From Benincasa hispida (taxonomy: Eukaryota; Streptophyta; Magnoliopsida; Cucurbitales; Cucurbitaceae): a DNA stretch of 64,000 bases. The translations under genes were made by a program, and so were the position numbers. The notes beneath the pieces were generated by a model. The model was not told the DNA's origin. It saw only the letters and a program-made list of their open reading frames with translations, and did not search any database. Shown here piece by piece: positions 13,426 to 24,124 of this stretch; position 1 is the first letter of the stretch, and each line of letters begins with the position of its first letter. The DNA lies in assembly GCF_009727055.1 (NCBI RefSeq), contig NC_052354.1:54801617-54865616 (forward strand), given 5' to 3'.

Positions 13426-13760
13426 TGTTATAGTGTCCATTAGTCATTTATCATTTATCCATTACCCTATATGTTGTCCACGTGTCTCAAGATTACACAC
13501 TATTAATATCTATGTAATCCACCTCCTCCTTGCTGAATTGCCTATAAATAGTGGCATTTCGTGAGCTTTGGAAAACACATACACATTAGGCAAATTCCAT
13601 GGAAATTGGAGAAAGCGGATGATTTCGAGAAATTTCTTATTTTATATTTTGTTAATTTACATATTATGTTTAATTTATTTTATCATTATATTACATTATA
13701 TTTATTTTAATATTATATTTTATTGGTATCAGTGTTCCCGTTGTGCTTCTTAAGTTCACA
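13426..13760 (+). repeat. 3' LTR of copia element E
   Basis: Partner of 1619-1962. It has a clearer TATA box (CCTATAAATAGTGG) near 13540. The end was placed at TTCACA by comparison with the 5' LTR. Confidence 0.75.
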
Positions 13761-14371
13761 ATATAATTTAATTAATTAAAAAGATAACTCCTATATAGGG
13801 GAGTTATCTGAATCGTGGGTTCTTCTACGTTCATGCTCTCTCTCTCTTATTGGTTAAGTTTTGCAGGTGAATTGTGATTGATTTTAGAAAGCACATAAAG
13901 GTTCTGGGAAGCTTTTTCTCTCTAGAAACAAAATTATTCCCCTACTCTTCCCAATCAATTTTGGTTCCCACAAAACAAATTTTATCTAAAAAAATCTCAG
14001 AGGATAGGGAGGCAACTCTTGTGCTGTTGTTCGTGAAACCAATTGAAGATTTGAGTTTTGTTTGATTCTACAAAGGTAAGGTTTCCTTTCCCGTTCTCTA
14101 TAGAATTAATTTGTGCATGTTTAACCTATATTAGAATTATTTTACAGTAGGTTGTAATTTTGTTAGTCCCTGTAATTTTCTAGTGTGTGGGTATTTTAGA
14201 AATCCCAACTCAATAATGAGTTTAGTTCTGTGATTTTTGATTTGTTAGGGCTTTCATCCCTATAGTCTAAATATCAAATAAAATACCTCTTATTTTATTA
14301 AATAAATAATTTGTTATTTCAAAATACAAACTATAAGATATATGAGATTTAGGGCATTAAATCCAACATAT
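13761..14371. mobile_element. LTR F right part joined to an inverted LTR start fragment
   Basis: From 13761 to about 14150 the sequence continues LTR F in plus orientation, with the U5-like 'ttctacaaaggtaagg' that also ends LTR G near 33570. From about 14215 to 14371 the minus strand reads as a copia LTR start: TGTTGGATTTAATGCCCTAA at 14371, then 'gtttgtattttgaaataac'. So the end of one LTR seems to abut the start of another in opposite orientation. The exact junction was not found. Confidence 0.5.
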
Positions 14372-16086
14372 AGTTAGTTTGCCCTCTTTCATGGTGTTCA
14401 TGAAGTCATTTGTGGGATTTGTCAAGCTTGAAAGCAGATTAAAACCTCTCATAAACAGGTTCCTCATACTACCACTGAAAGAGTATTAGAGCTTCAACAC
14501 ATGGATCTCAAGAGTTCCTCATACATAAACAAGCTTGAAAGCAGATTAAAACCTCTCATAAACAGGTTCCTCATACTACCACTGAAAGAGTATTAGAGCT
14601 TCAACACATGGATCTCAAGGGTCTAATGCAATTTATAAGTTTTGGTGGGAAGCGTTATGTCTTTGTGTGTGTAAATGACTTCTCAAGGTACATTCGATTC
14701 AATTTGTTAAAGAAAATTCTGACACATTTTTTGTGTGTCAAACTTTGTGTATTCAACTTTAGAGAGAAAAAGACTTGAATATTCTTCGCATTCGTAGTTT
14801 CCACGACAAAGAATTTAAAAATATGCTGTTTGTTAAATTTTGTTTTTCTGAAGGAATACATCCTGAGTTTTCATGTCCTATTACTTCCCAACCAAATGGT
14901 ATTGTTGAGCATAAAAATAGGATCCTCCAAGAGATGGCTTGTGTTATGTTACATGCCAAAGATCTTCCTCTTCAGTTCTAGGCTGAAGCTCTCAACACTG
15001 CATGTCATATTCTCAACTGGATTTTTCTTTGCCTAGGTACGACCTATACAAATTATAAAGTTTGGAGGGGGAGAAAGCCAAATGTCCAATATTTTTTATA
15101 TCTTTGGGAGTCCATGTTATATTCCAACAAATCGAAAACCTAGGCAAATATGGGATTCAAATCGTGATGAAGGTATTTTCCTAGGGAACTCTATAAACAG
15201 TAGGGCTTATAGAGTGTTTAATAAACGATCCTGAAATATAATGGAGTCAATCAATGTTGTGATCGATATTGTTATAAATCCATCAGCTTCTACTATTGAG
15301 GAAGATGAAGATTTCAGTATGCTTCCACTTTTCAATATAGATGTCCCTAATATCTCCTTTGACATGAATACTAAAACACCAATGGAGCATAACTAGTCGG
15401 TTTCTGAACAAGTTATGCATTCAGCAGAGCTCATAAAAATCATCATCTCTCTAGCAATATCATTGGTAATCTTGATGCATGAGTGACTACCAGAAAGAAG
15501 GATATGGTTGACTATCTCCAAATGATTAACAATAGTTTCTTTACATCTTCAATTGAAATTAAGAGTGTTAATAAAGCTCTAAGGACTACTTTAGACATAT
15601 GCAAAATTTAAATTTAGCAATTAATGAAATTTTCTGTTTGGGTCATTTGCTGTTCGAAGCCATAACTGAAGTGGTTGGTGTGTCTGCCTTAATTGAGAAA
15701 ATCAACCTTCCTTGTGTAGGTGGTGTTAACTTCTCTTGTGATCCCTGAAAATGTCATTGCATCTATCTTTGGCTCTGCTGATGATGTTTTTGAAGCAAGT
15801 TTTTTTAAGTTTGATATTAAATGGAAGAATCTTGAAAATAGTGTTGTGCTTGATATGTTTGTTGTTTGTCCAGAGAGTCCTATATTGAAAATATTGTTTT
15901 GTCTGATTTCAACCACTCCTAAAGTCTTGTTTTTTTTATTCCGTTGAAGTTGGCTTTAGTTGTTTTGTAAGTCAAACAAAAAGGGGAGAATAAGTTTGGC
16001 TCAGCACGCTAGTCTATCAACTCTTTATCTTTTACCGACGTGCTTTGTTATTTGGTTTGTTTTACCTTAAAAATATCAGCCAAATG
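14372..16086 (+). pseudogene. SIRE-type copia integrase and downstream region (element C2), 5' truncated
   Basis: It begins in the integrase zinc finger near 14410 (CGICQA-type). The core follows with FGGKRYVFVCVNDFSRY near 14640, 'RSFHDKEFKN' near 14790, and ITSQPNGIVEHKNRILQEMA near 14880, which carries the catalytic Glu. The ESINVV linker at 15240 also occurs in element B at 41379, so the two belong to one lineage. A 107-bp duplication at 14423 breaks the frame. RT and RNase H are not recognisable between 15450 and 15980; that stretch seems deleted or rearranged. The block ends at a polypurine tract (about 16081-16091) into which LTR I inserted. Confidence 0.75.
14423..14619 (+). repeat. 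Tandem duplication of 90 bp, period 107, in C2 integrase
   Basis: Bases 14423-14512 recur at 14530-14619 with no difference that I can see. The 17 bases between them resemble part of the repeated unit. Since 107 is not a multiple of three, the duplication shifts the integrase frame. The identity of the two units implies a recent event compared with the decay of the rest. Confidence 0.9.
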
Positions 16087-16556
16087 GGGAGTGATAACTT
16101 GTTGAAATACAAGTTATTTTACCTATTTTATCTAAAAAAATAAGAAAAATTGTGGACAATGCAATTGAATTGGTAAGAAATTCATGATTTCATTATATTA
16201 AGCGATCGCATATGTACAACATCTAATAACCCTTAAAAGTTATAAAATTGTGCTTTTTGAAATGCAAAAATCCTATCGTGCGATCAACAGTTTATCGCGG
16301 AGGAAATTCCTGACGCCAGCATTAAAACCTTATAGCTGGAGACACATAGACTCATGCGATGCAAAAAAAAGGAAGATGACATGACACATAGGCGGTGGAA
16401 GTCAAATCAAAGATCAAGTTGGTAGCTGACAAGAAAGGTTCACGACAGAGCCAATGAACTTCTGATGCGAAGTAGACGGCGTGTCAAGATATGGAATTTA
16501 ATGCATGCCATCATAATAATCATTAGTGAGAGATGGAAAAGCTACCTCGTGACACA

Positions 16557-16564
16557 TATAAATA
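16557..16564 (+). promoter_or_regulatory. TATA box of LTR I
   Basis: TATAAATA in a CACATATAAATACCCC context, a typical plant LTR promoter box. R-region sequence should start about 30 bases downstream. Confidence 0.6.
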
Positions 16565-17390
16565 CCCCACAAGATTTCCATGCAAAAGAGAGTAAGGAGA
16601 CGTCGGAAAAACTCTGCAAAAATCTTCACTTCACATATTTCTTTTAAGCCCTCGTGAAATCTTGAATGAACGCTCAAGAGCTCTCTTGGAGTTGAAGGGA
16701 AGCCATCTCCTTCAACACAATTCTCAAGAAACAGTTGTTTAAAGAGTCGAAATGAGCAAGAAACTGTCACCTATGGTTTGACTTTCTATCTCTATCTCCA
16801 TATCTTCTTTTTACTACAGTTGTTTATATTGTGTAAAACGTTGAAAACTCATTTTATCAATATGAATGCATTCATAGTTTATTATTCATCTATCTCTTCA
16901 CCTTTATCCATGAGTAACAAATTTCTATATGGGTTGAGAATCATTGCAACTAGTGTGAACTAAGTAAATCCTGATCATGAGTTCAACATGTTTTATGCAT
17001 GCTTTGTAAGCTATTTGAATCTGTTGAAAGATTGCGTTAAATAGACTGAATCTATACTTGAAAAAGTAAAGGATTTAGACTGCATAAAACAAGAAGAGAT
17101 TACCTTTAGAAATAAAGAAATATCTCTTGCATTAAAAGCTCATTGCATGCATCCTAGAAATAGACTGAGAAATGTAGTTATGATTTGCGACTGATTTGTA
17201 AGTAATTTTCTTCAATGCATGGTTTGTGCATTTACTTAAGGAATGTTAGCGAATATATGCCTCAACCCTAATTCATTCCTTAGAAAACTCCATCGCATTG
17301 CATAAACTGCTTCCGTTACGATTCTGATTTCCAACGCATTCATCATCTTCCATTTCAACACTTAGGAACATAAATAAATCGCTTTTATTT

Positions 17391-19451
17391 TATTAGGATT
17401 GGTGTCCTAATTCTCCTGGAGTCTCGTAGTTTGTAAACTTTGTACACATTGTTATAAATAAAATAAGAGTTATTTTATTTGCATTTACTCATATCCAATA
17501 AACAAAGATTTGTGGTTATTGTATGTAAACTTAAGTATGTATATGAGATATACAAGTGGATCATGCTTTAAGTAATAACCTAAAAGGTTTGTAGTATAAG
17601 GGTAAAGGAGGGATACTTTATCCTTGTGACACTACGAATACGACCCGTTTTGTAGAGGTTTACAAGTGTTGTGAATTACTACAGATGGTCTGATCCTGAC
17701 CATTCATGTAGAGACATGTGAGCGGGGGTGTTCTATACAAAGAGTTTGTATAAAATCGGACCACGAGATGATTCGTCTCTTTATATAATGACGTTAATAA
17801 TTAAGACTTACATCTCACTAAAATGACCATACGTGACATGACCTTAATCCTGAGTGTTTTGGGAACTCCTGCCGATGAGGGCAATCCTTTGACTAGTATG
17901 GGTGAAGGTGACCAGATTGCCAACTCAATAAGCCTACCTTTTCGGGGATTTATCTGATTGGGGAGCTGGGAACTCAATTACACAAGACGGAGTTCACTTC
18001 TTCCTCAAAGCAGGGGTAAGTAGATAGATTGTTCCCTTAAAGGCTGATTCCAGGTCTTGAACATAGTGGCCACATCATCTCTTTGTAAGAGAGGACCCAG
18101 TCATAATAGGACTATGACTTATTGTTCATTAGAGGATCAGTGGTATTTAAAGAATTAGATGTAACTACAGAGGCAAAATGGTAAATTGGCCCAGCTGTAC
18201 TTACGGGCGATCTGTGAAGGGTTATCGCACTATTGTTTGGTTGATATGGATAAAGAAATATATCTGTAATGAGAAGAGTGCAGTGTAGGTCTTTAGTGGA
18301 GTGCCCAACAGTTAACGGATGGTGAATCTCATGACTAAAGAGTTTAGTCAACTATTCACATCCCATTGGAGCTTCAAGCTACAAGTCCATAAGGTCCCCT
18401 TGGTAGCTCAATGGATTCAAGTTGAGAATAGATTTTGGGGTTGATTTGAAGTGTTCAAATTAACAAGAGGAAATTCGATTATATGTGATATAATTGATGT
18501 GATGTATGAGATACATTATTTGGAGGAATTAATGTAAATATAATTTACATTAAGTACCATAAAATAGAAAAAGTATTATGGTTTATATGTTTCATGAGAT
18601 GAAATATTAAAACTATAGGTTATAAATATAATATGATAAGTTGGTTATCATATATATTTATAATATATTAATTATATGATAATTAATTTCCTTTTCTCTA
18701 ATAACCAATTGAGTGGGAGGTTATTGGTGATTTTATGGTAACCATGAGATAAAAGAAAATTTGTTTTCCTAATTTTAGGAGTTTCCTCTTCGGAAAGTTC
18801 TCACAGAGACAAGCTATCAAGTGAAAGAATTTAACTAAGCGATAGCAATCAGAGACTAAACGATCGTGTAGAGTTGACTATACGATAGTCATTCAGCTGA
18901 TCATAACTACAGGTTCGAGTTGCTAAGTCTATATGATAGGCTGCCGTTTACTAAACTATCGAGCACATCGTCTATACGATAGACAATGTCATACCTCCTA
19001 CTTGCTCGATCGTCTACTCGATCGTAGACCTCCAATCTCTTCCTCAAGCCAAGATCAGACAGAGCCCACAACCCTTGGATTCTTACACCGAGAATACCAA
19101 GGTAACCATTGTGGTGGTGTTTTCAATCAGTTTGTGGATCGAGTTGGACTCGATTGGGTTTGAGGAGCTGTTGACCGTTCGTTGTGTTCGTATTTGTTGG
19201 TTGTATCAGTCGTTGCATTCGAGTGTGCTGTTCTTGGACGCTTGTAGATTGATCGAGGGATTCGTGAAGAATGGTTCTTCAAATGTATGCATCCTTTATC
19301 CCTTGTATCATCGTTTAACATGCTGTAATTTCTATGTTTGCATGATTTGTTAGTTTCCATTTAGACTGTAATTGTTTTGTATTCAATTTAAATGGAATTT
19401 GGAACGACCCCTTACGCTGCTCATGGAAATCCTCGTGTTTGATTTCCTTCA
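17391..19451 (+). repeat. 5' LTR of element A
   Basis: It runs from TATTAGGATT to CCTTCA. Against the 3' LTR I count roughly a dozen differences in the first 180 bases, so the insertion is not recent. The CGATCG motif cluster lies at 18830-19030. Confidence 0.92.
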
Positions 19452-19452
19452 A

Positions 19453-19466
19453 TTGGTATCACAGCC
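19453..19466 (+). other. Primer-binding site of element A
   Basis: TTGGTATCACAGCC begins two bases after the LTR. It is close to TGGTATCAGAGC, the usual site for the 3' end of initiator-Met tRNA in plant copia elements. Confidence 0.85.
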
Positions 19467-19789
19467 AAGTTGTTCTGATATTCCAAATACCATTTCTGTT
19501 TTGAACTTCTTCTAAAGTCGTGGTGGGTTTTAAGTTTCCTGCATTGCATTTAAGAGTTAAATGCGTTTGTGGATGTGTTGATGAATGTTTACAGGATGAT
19601 TGCCTCTTTTTAAATTTATCTTTACGATTACAAAGTGTTAATTTGTAAGGGCCATTGCATTTTTTGGGCATAATTAACAAGCAATCGAGACAATATTCAA
19701 AGTGTTTAATGTTGTTGAGTCGTTCATGATGAAGTTTTAAAGCAAAGAGATGTGGTTCTCATCGAGGAAGAAGACCAAAGGTTGGTCGT

Positions 19790-20300
19790 ATAGTGTAGCC
19801 TAAGGTAAACGATCGTTCAGATTTGGCTAAATGATCGTGTAAAAATGTTCTGCCCAATTGTGTAGTATTTACTAAACGATTGTTTAGCTAATGCTAAACG
19901 ATGGGGTAAAGTGTTTACTCTATCGCATAGCATTGGTTGCTCGATTTCATGGACACTGGAGGTAAACGATCGCATAAATTTTTTGAGACTCATCGTTTAA
20001 TAAAAGACGCACACACTAAACGATCTTGTAGTTCAGCATGCCTCATCGCATAGTCACTGACTACACGATCACGCGGTATACGATAGCTTACATTTGCTCA
20101 GCATCGTTTAGACGATTGTGCTTCACCGCATTCAGTTGTCGTTTAAATTGATCGCTTAAGCTTCTGTATGCAACATGTACGCTGCATGATCGGTGTGCTT
20201 TCAGTGCTTTCATCACATAGGCAAACGGTACACGATCATTTAAGCTTAGAAGCGTTGCTAAACGATTGAGTTAAAGAGGTTACTTCTCTATGTAGGCAAT
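19790..20300 (+). repeat. Leader of element A with dense AAACGAT/CGATCG motifs
   Basis: In the 5' leader, words such as 'aaacgatcg', 'taaacgatt', 'acgatcgtt' and 'acacgatca' recur more than ten times in about 500 bases. They are the same words as in the LTR cluster at 18830-19030. No coding sequence is visible here. Confidence 0.7.
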
Positions 20301-20499
20301 CCACAAGGATGATTTACTTATCGATTAGGAAACAGCGAGCTTCGTCGGACGGTTCAAAGATCCAGTTTGTTCTGTTTTGAACCGGAAGCACTCATTGCTC
20401 TTTTGTAATTACTTAGCTTGGTTTTAAGGATTTTGAGGCTAATCTATCCTGGTTTCATCAAACTTTTATTAATAATACATGAGATATATGTTGGCTTAT

Positions 20500-21953
20500 T
20501 GATAAACTTGGCAGAAATTACTAGTTATTTATAAGCTTTTTTATTTAGAATCATGGGGCAATTAAGTAGAAAATACAGGTGATAATACTTAGCATTTACA
20601 AAAAATTGAGTTTTGCGTCGATTAGCACCTAAATCCTCACTGACCCCAAGATTAGCATTACTTCAAGCCAAAGTGTCTATTTTTTTGTAGCTATCGTAGG
20701 AATCAAATGCATACATTTGAAATAAGCAATCGCAAAAAAACGCAACATGCGCTGAAGCCAGAGCGATTGCAAAGACAAACGCATGCGCTGAAAGTTGGAT
20801 GCGTGTCCATCGCATGGAAGTTTTGGTGATCGAATGCGTCCATCACATGGAAGTTCCGATGATTAAGCAGATGCGGTGATATTGGGAATTGCGGCCATGG
20901 AGTGACAACTATAATAGGAAGGACGATCGCAAGATGGGTAGGCGCGTTGATGCTTCAGCTAAATCAAGCACGGACGCATACCTTGGGATAGTATCAACAG
21001 ATAAGACGATGTGACTTTGCCCATACCGCGACAAAAGCATCAGTGAGCCATAACGCAATCATGATAGCTATCGGCGTTTAAACTCTATAAATAGCCTTTG
21101 GACCTTCATTTCAAGACATTCGAACTTCTGCCTCAAGGCAGAGGTTTGCGATCACAGATGAGAGCTTGAGCAAGATTTTCAGTGAGAATTCTTCACCTCC
21201 ACAAACCAAACCGAGTGACGATCGGAGCTTTCGCCGAAGATAGAGCTCGAGAGAAACATCTCCACCATTCATCCATGGTACCACTGGCAGCCTTGACACA
21301 GAGTCCTTTATTTCTCTTCTAACCTCTGTATTATATTATATTTTAAGATATTAAGACATTTTGAAATCAATGTATCTCTTGATTCCTTCAATACCATCTT
21401 CTTCATCAGCTTTATATTTATCATCATTTACCTTAATCGTTTATTTATCAAAGGCGATCGCATACTTAATCGTGTAGCCTAGAGATAGGACGCATGTAGC
21501 AACCCACCGAGTTGTGTGCGTTGTGCGAGTATAGTGAGTTAATCATTTTTTCTTGATGAAAGGTTGTAGCAATGCTTGTCTATGGGTTGTTGCATTGCTT
21601 GTCTATAAGTTAAATAGCCGCGTCTAACTGCCTGAGAAGGTAAGAGATGGAACGTACTAAAGTAAAGTATGTATTGTTCCTAGAGATAGGCACAATCTTA
21701 TACTCGACGCAACCATACACTATAGAGATATAGTCATGCGGCTGACTACCGAAAGGTGTGCGAAGCATTAGTGCAATGAGCTGAGATTACTTGGGCGATT
21801 TAAGAAAATAAACATCACTATGCGTTAATGGTTGTTGTGTATCTATCTATTCTCATCACAAGTCTTCTATTGCTCAATCTGTTAAACATTAGTGTTTAAC
21901 GCATGATTGCGTGCACAACCCCATCCGTCCCTAATAATAAAATTTTCCTGCCA
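20500..21953 (+). mobile_element. D-type LTR D2 (Athila/Tat-type) inside element A leader
   Basis: It starts TGATAAACTTGGCAGAAAT and follows the LTR at 42608-44407 over most of its length, including the block around 21111-21299 that is conserved in all three copies. The end region (21880-21953) differs from the other copies; the last bases ATTTTCCTGCCA give a CA terminus. I found no TSD: CTTAT is on the left and ACAGT on the right. It may be a recombined or partly deleted copy. Confidence 0.75.
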
Positions 21954-23530
21954 ACAGTTTATGTGCCGTAGTGTATGACATGTAGATTTGAAACCCACCT
22001 TAGGTTATACATTTTATTCATGCATCATATATTATAAGTGTTATAATATAGTTTCTGGCATGATGAAATTATCAGAAAGCATGCGCCTGCATCATGAAAT
22101 ATAAGAGTTATATTTATGCATGGATCATCTTTATATTATAAGAGTTATAGTATAAGGGTGTATAGAAGCATGTATGCTTGGTTCGTTGCTTTGATATATA
22201 AGTTTTATATAGTAGCAATGAATGAACAATACATGGAGCATGACACTTAGGCTTATTTATAAGAGTTATGAATTCCTTGTATATGTAGCTTCGCATCATG
22301 TTGGTTTTAGTTGTTTCCTGTTATAAGTGTTATAATGAAAATTAAACTAAAATCAATAAGAAAGAGTTGCATGCAGACTTAGGCGAACTCATGTTTTAAA
22401 AGGGTTTAAAATTGGATTAAGATAGACCTAAGTTCAAGGTCCTAATGAGATTAGAAACCTACGTTTAATCCTTTTGAATCGGTTTAATATGATTAAATTG
22501 ATTAATTTCCATAAAAGATTAAATTTGTATTAAATCTATCTAAAAGGGACCTTTTGTCTAAGGCGTGTTCTATCTACGCTGGGGTATTTAAGCTGACGAA
22601 AACAGAACACCCCTACCTGGGAACCTACTTGGAAAGGTGAATTTGATAGATTTGCTACAAGCATACGACAGTTGATCAAAGACTTCGTTAAAGAGTTTAA
22701 TGAATGATATTCAAAAGTTGTTCAATTTTCCAAAGTAAGCGTTACTTTGGCCAACCTAAAAAGTCACTTAGTTAAAATCCTTAGCCATGCTTTTTCTAAG
22801 TAAACTAAACCCTAGGTTATAAAATAATCAGTGGAAGGAAGAGATATATATAATATGTCAATGATTCCCCTCACGTTTCTCCTTAAATGTTCACGTCGTG
22901 ATACCCATGCTTGGCTTCGTGGTACCTTGGGAGCATCCCCTTTCGGATGGTGTTTACATGAGTCAATATCAAGGTGACGAAGAATCTTTATAGTAAGTGG
23001 ATGAAGGATACGTGTCAACATGTTCTACGGTCTCCTTCATTGGTTCGCACCGTGAGATCTTCTTGCACTGACTCGTGGTGCCCTAGGAATGTTCCCCTTC
23101 GAATGGCTTTTGTGTAGTTGGTCAATATCAAGGTAAACTCCAGAAATGGATAGAGTCACTTTAGTTGTTGCCCTAATCAGATTTTTCCCTTCGGATTGGC
23201 TGCTTGGGACGAAACTCTAGGGCCTAAAATGAAGGGTCACATTTATGGGAAATTGTTAAGCAAGTTAATGATTTCTTGACCAAATCAATGGTGGCTAGTC
23301 GTTATAGGAACACAAGTTGTTCTAGTATTACTGATTGGTTAAGAATGTCTCAATTCAGAGGAGGGATATATTGACTACCCTTTGGTGGATTTTGTCCTAA
23401 ACCTTTGGAGCGTCATTGCAAAACTAGATGTCATACGGGGTTCATTTTAGTTTTGCGAAACCGTATTGGATGTTGCTTTTTTAATGAGTATTTGCTAAAA
23501 CCTAATGTAGGTCAATGTGTTTGTTTTTTG
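21954..23530 (+). other. Rest of element A leader, no gene
   Basis: Untranslated or decayed leader between D2 and gag. It has many 'ttataagtgttata'-type palindromic words (22030-22330), and near 22900-23240 three blocks carry 'cccctttcgga' or 'ccccttcgaatgg' wording, which look like a degenerate repeat. I see no supported coding sequence. Confidence 0.5.
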
Positions 23531-24123
23531 AACACATGAATAATTGTCCATTAGTTGCCTCAAATTTGACCGATTACTAACATTGGAAAGAGTCCATTAA
23601 AACATATTTTGTGGTAAACGACCTCGAGTTTATCATGGTTGAGGAGTGTCCTTAAGTCTCGACCTTTGATACACCGCAAAATGTTCGTAATGTATATGAG
23701 GTGTGGATGAAGGCTAACTTGTTGGCTAGACTTCACATTTTGGTTAGCATACCTGATGCGTTGGCCAAAAGGGTTAAGAACATGGTCATTGCATATGAGA
23801 TCATGGACTCATTGCAAGAATTGTTTAAACGTCAGTTCTCACTTTTCGAGAATAAAGGGATGGATGACAAAGAAACTAGTCATATCAGTTCCCAAAAATA
23901 GTCTCCAGTCTTTCTTGAATGTCAAGGTACTAAAAGAGAGAGCAATTTTTGCTGACTCAAGTGAAGTTCATCGACGAGAAATGTTCTCTAAAATGGAACT
24001 TGGAGAATATTTAGGTTCTAATACTGATCCCACTACTCTCAAGAAAAGGAAGAAGTCTAAAGACAGTAAATGTGACTTATTTGTCTTGGAGATGGGTTTG
24101 GTAGAAAAAGATGATTCGGCCTG
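23531..24123 (+). pseudogene. Copia gag remnant of element A
   Basis: The pattern 'NLTDY-HWKES' and 'FVVNDLEFIM' near 23570-23640, then 'VYEVWMKANLLARLHIL' and 'MDSLQELF' up to 23840, matches the copia gag core (UBN2 type). Stops and a frame change near 23900 break it. The stretch to 24120 in another frame includes HRREMFSKMELGEY. No intact zinc knuckle was found. Confidence 0.65.
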
Positions 24124-24124
24124 A

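Larger units (their letters stand above)
1619..13760 (+). mobile_element. Ty1/copia element E, full length but degenerate, split by nested LTRs
   Basis: Paired LTRs of about 340 bp (1619-1962 and 13426-13760) enclose a gag and a pol in the copia order protease/GAG-pre-IN, integrase, RT, RNase H. Removing the nested block 4231-10951 plus one TSD copy leaves about 5.4 kb, a usual size for a small copia element. Gag and pol carry many stops and frameshifts, so the copy is dead. I found no convincing 5-bp target duplication for E itself; the flanks I read are GTAGA on the left and ATATA on the right. LTR ends may therefore be off by a few bases. Confidence 0.85.

Noticed and set aside
20495..21958. 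D2 as a clean solo LTR with target duplication
   Set aside because: The flanks CTTAT and ACAGT do not match, and the 3' end of D2 differs from the sister LTRs, so a simple solo-LTR history is not supported.
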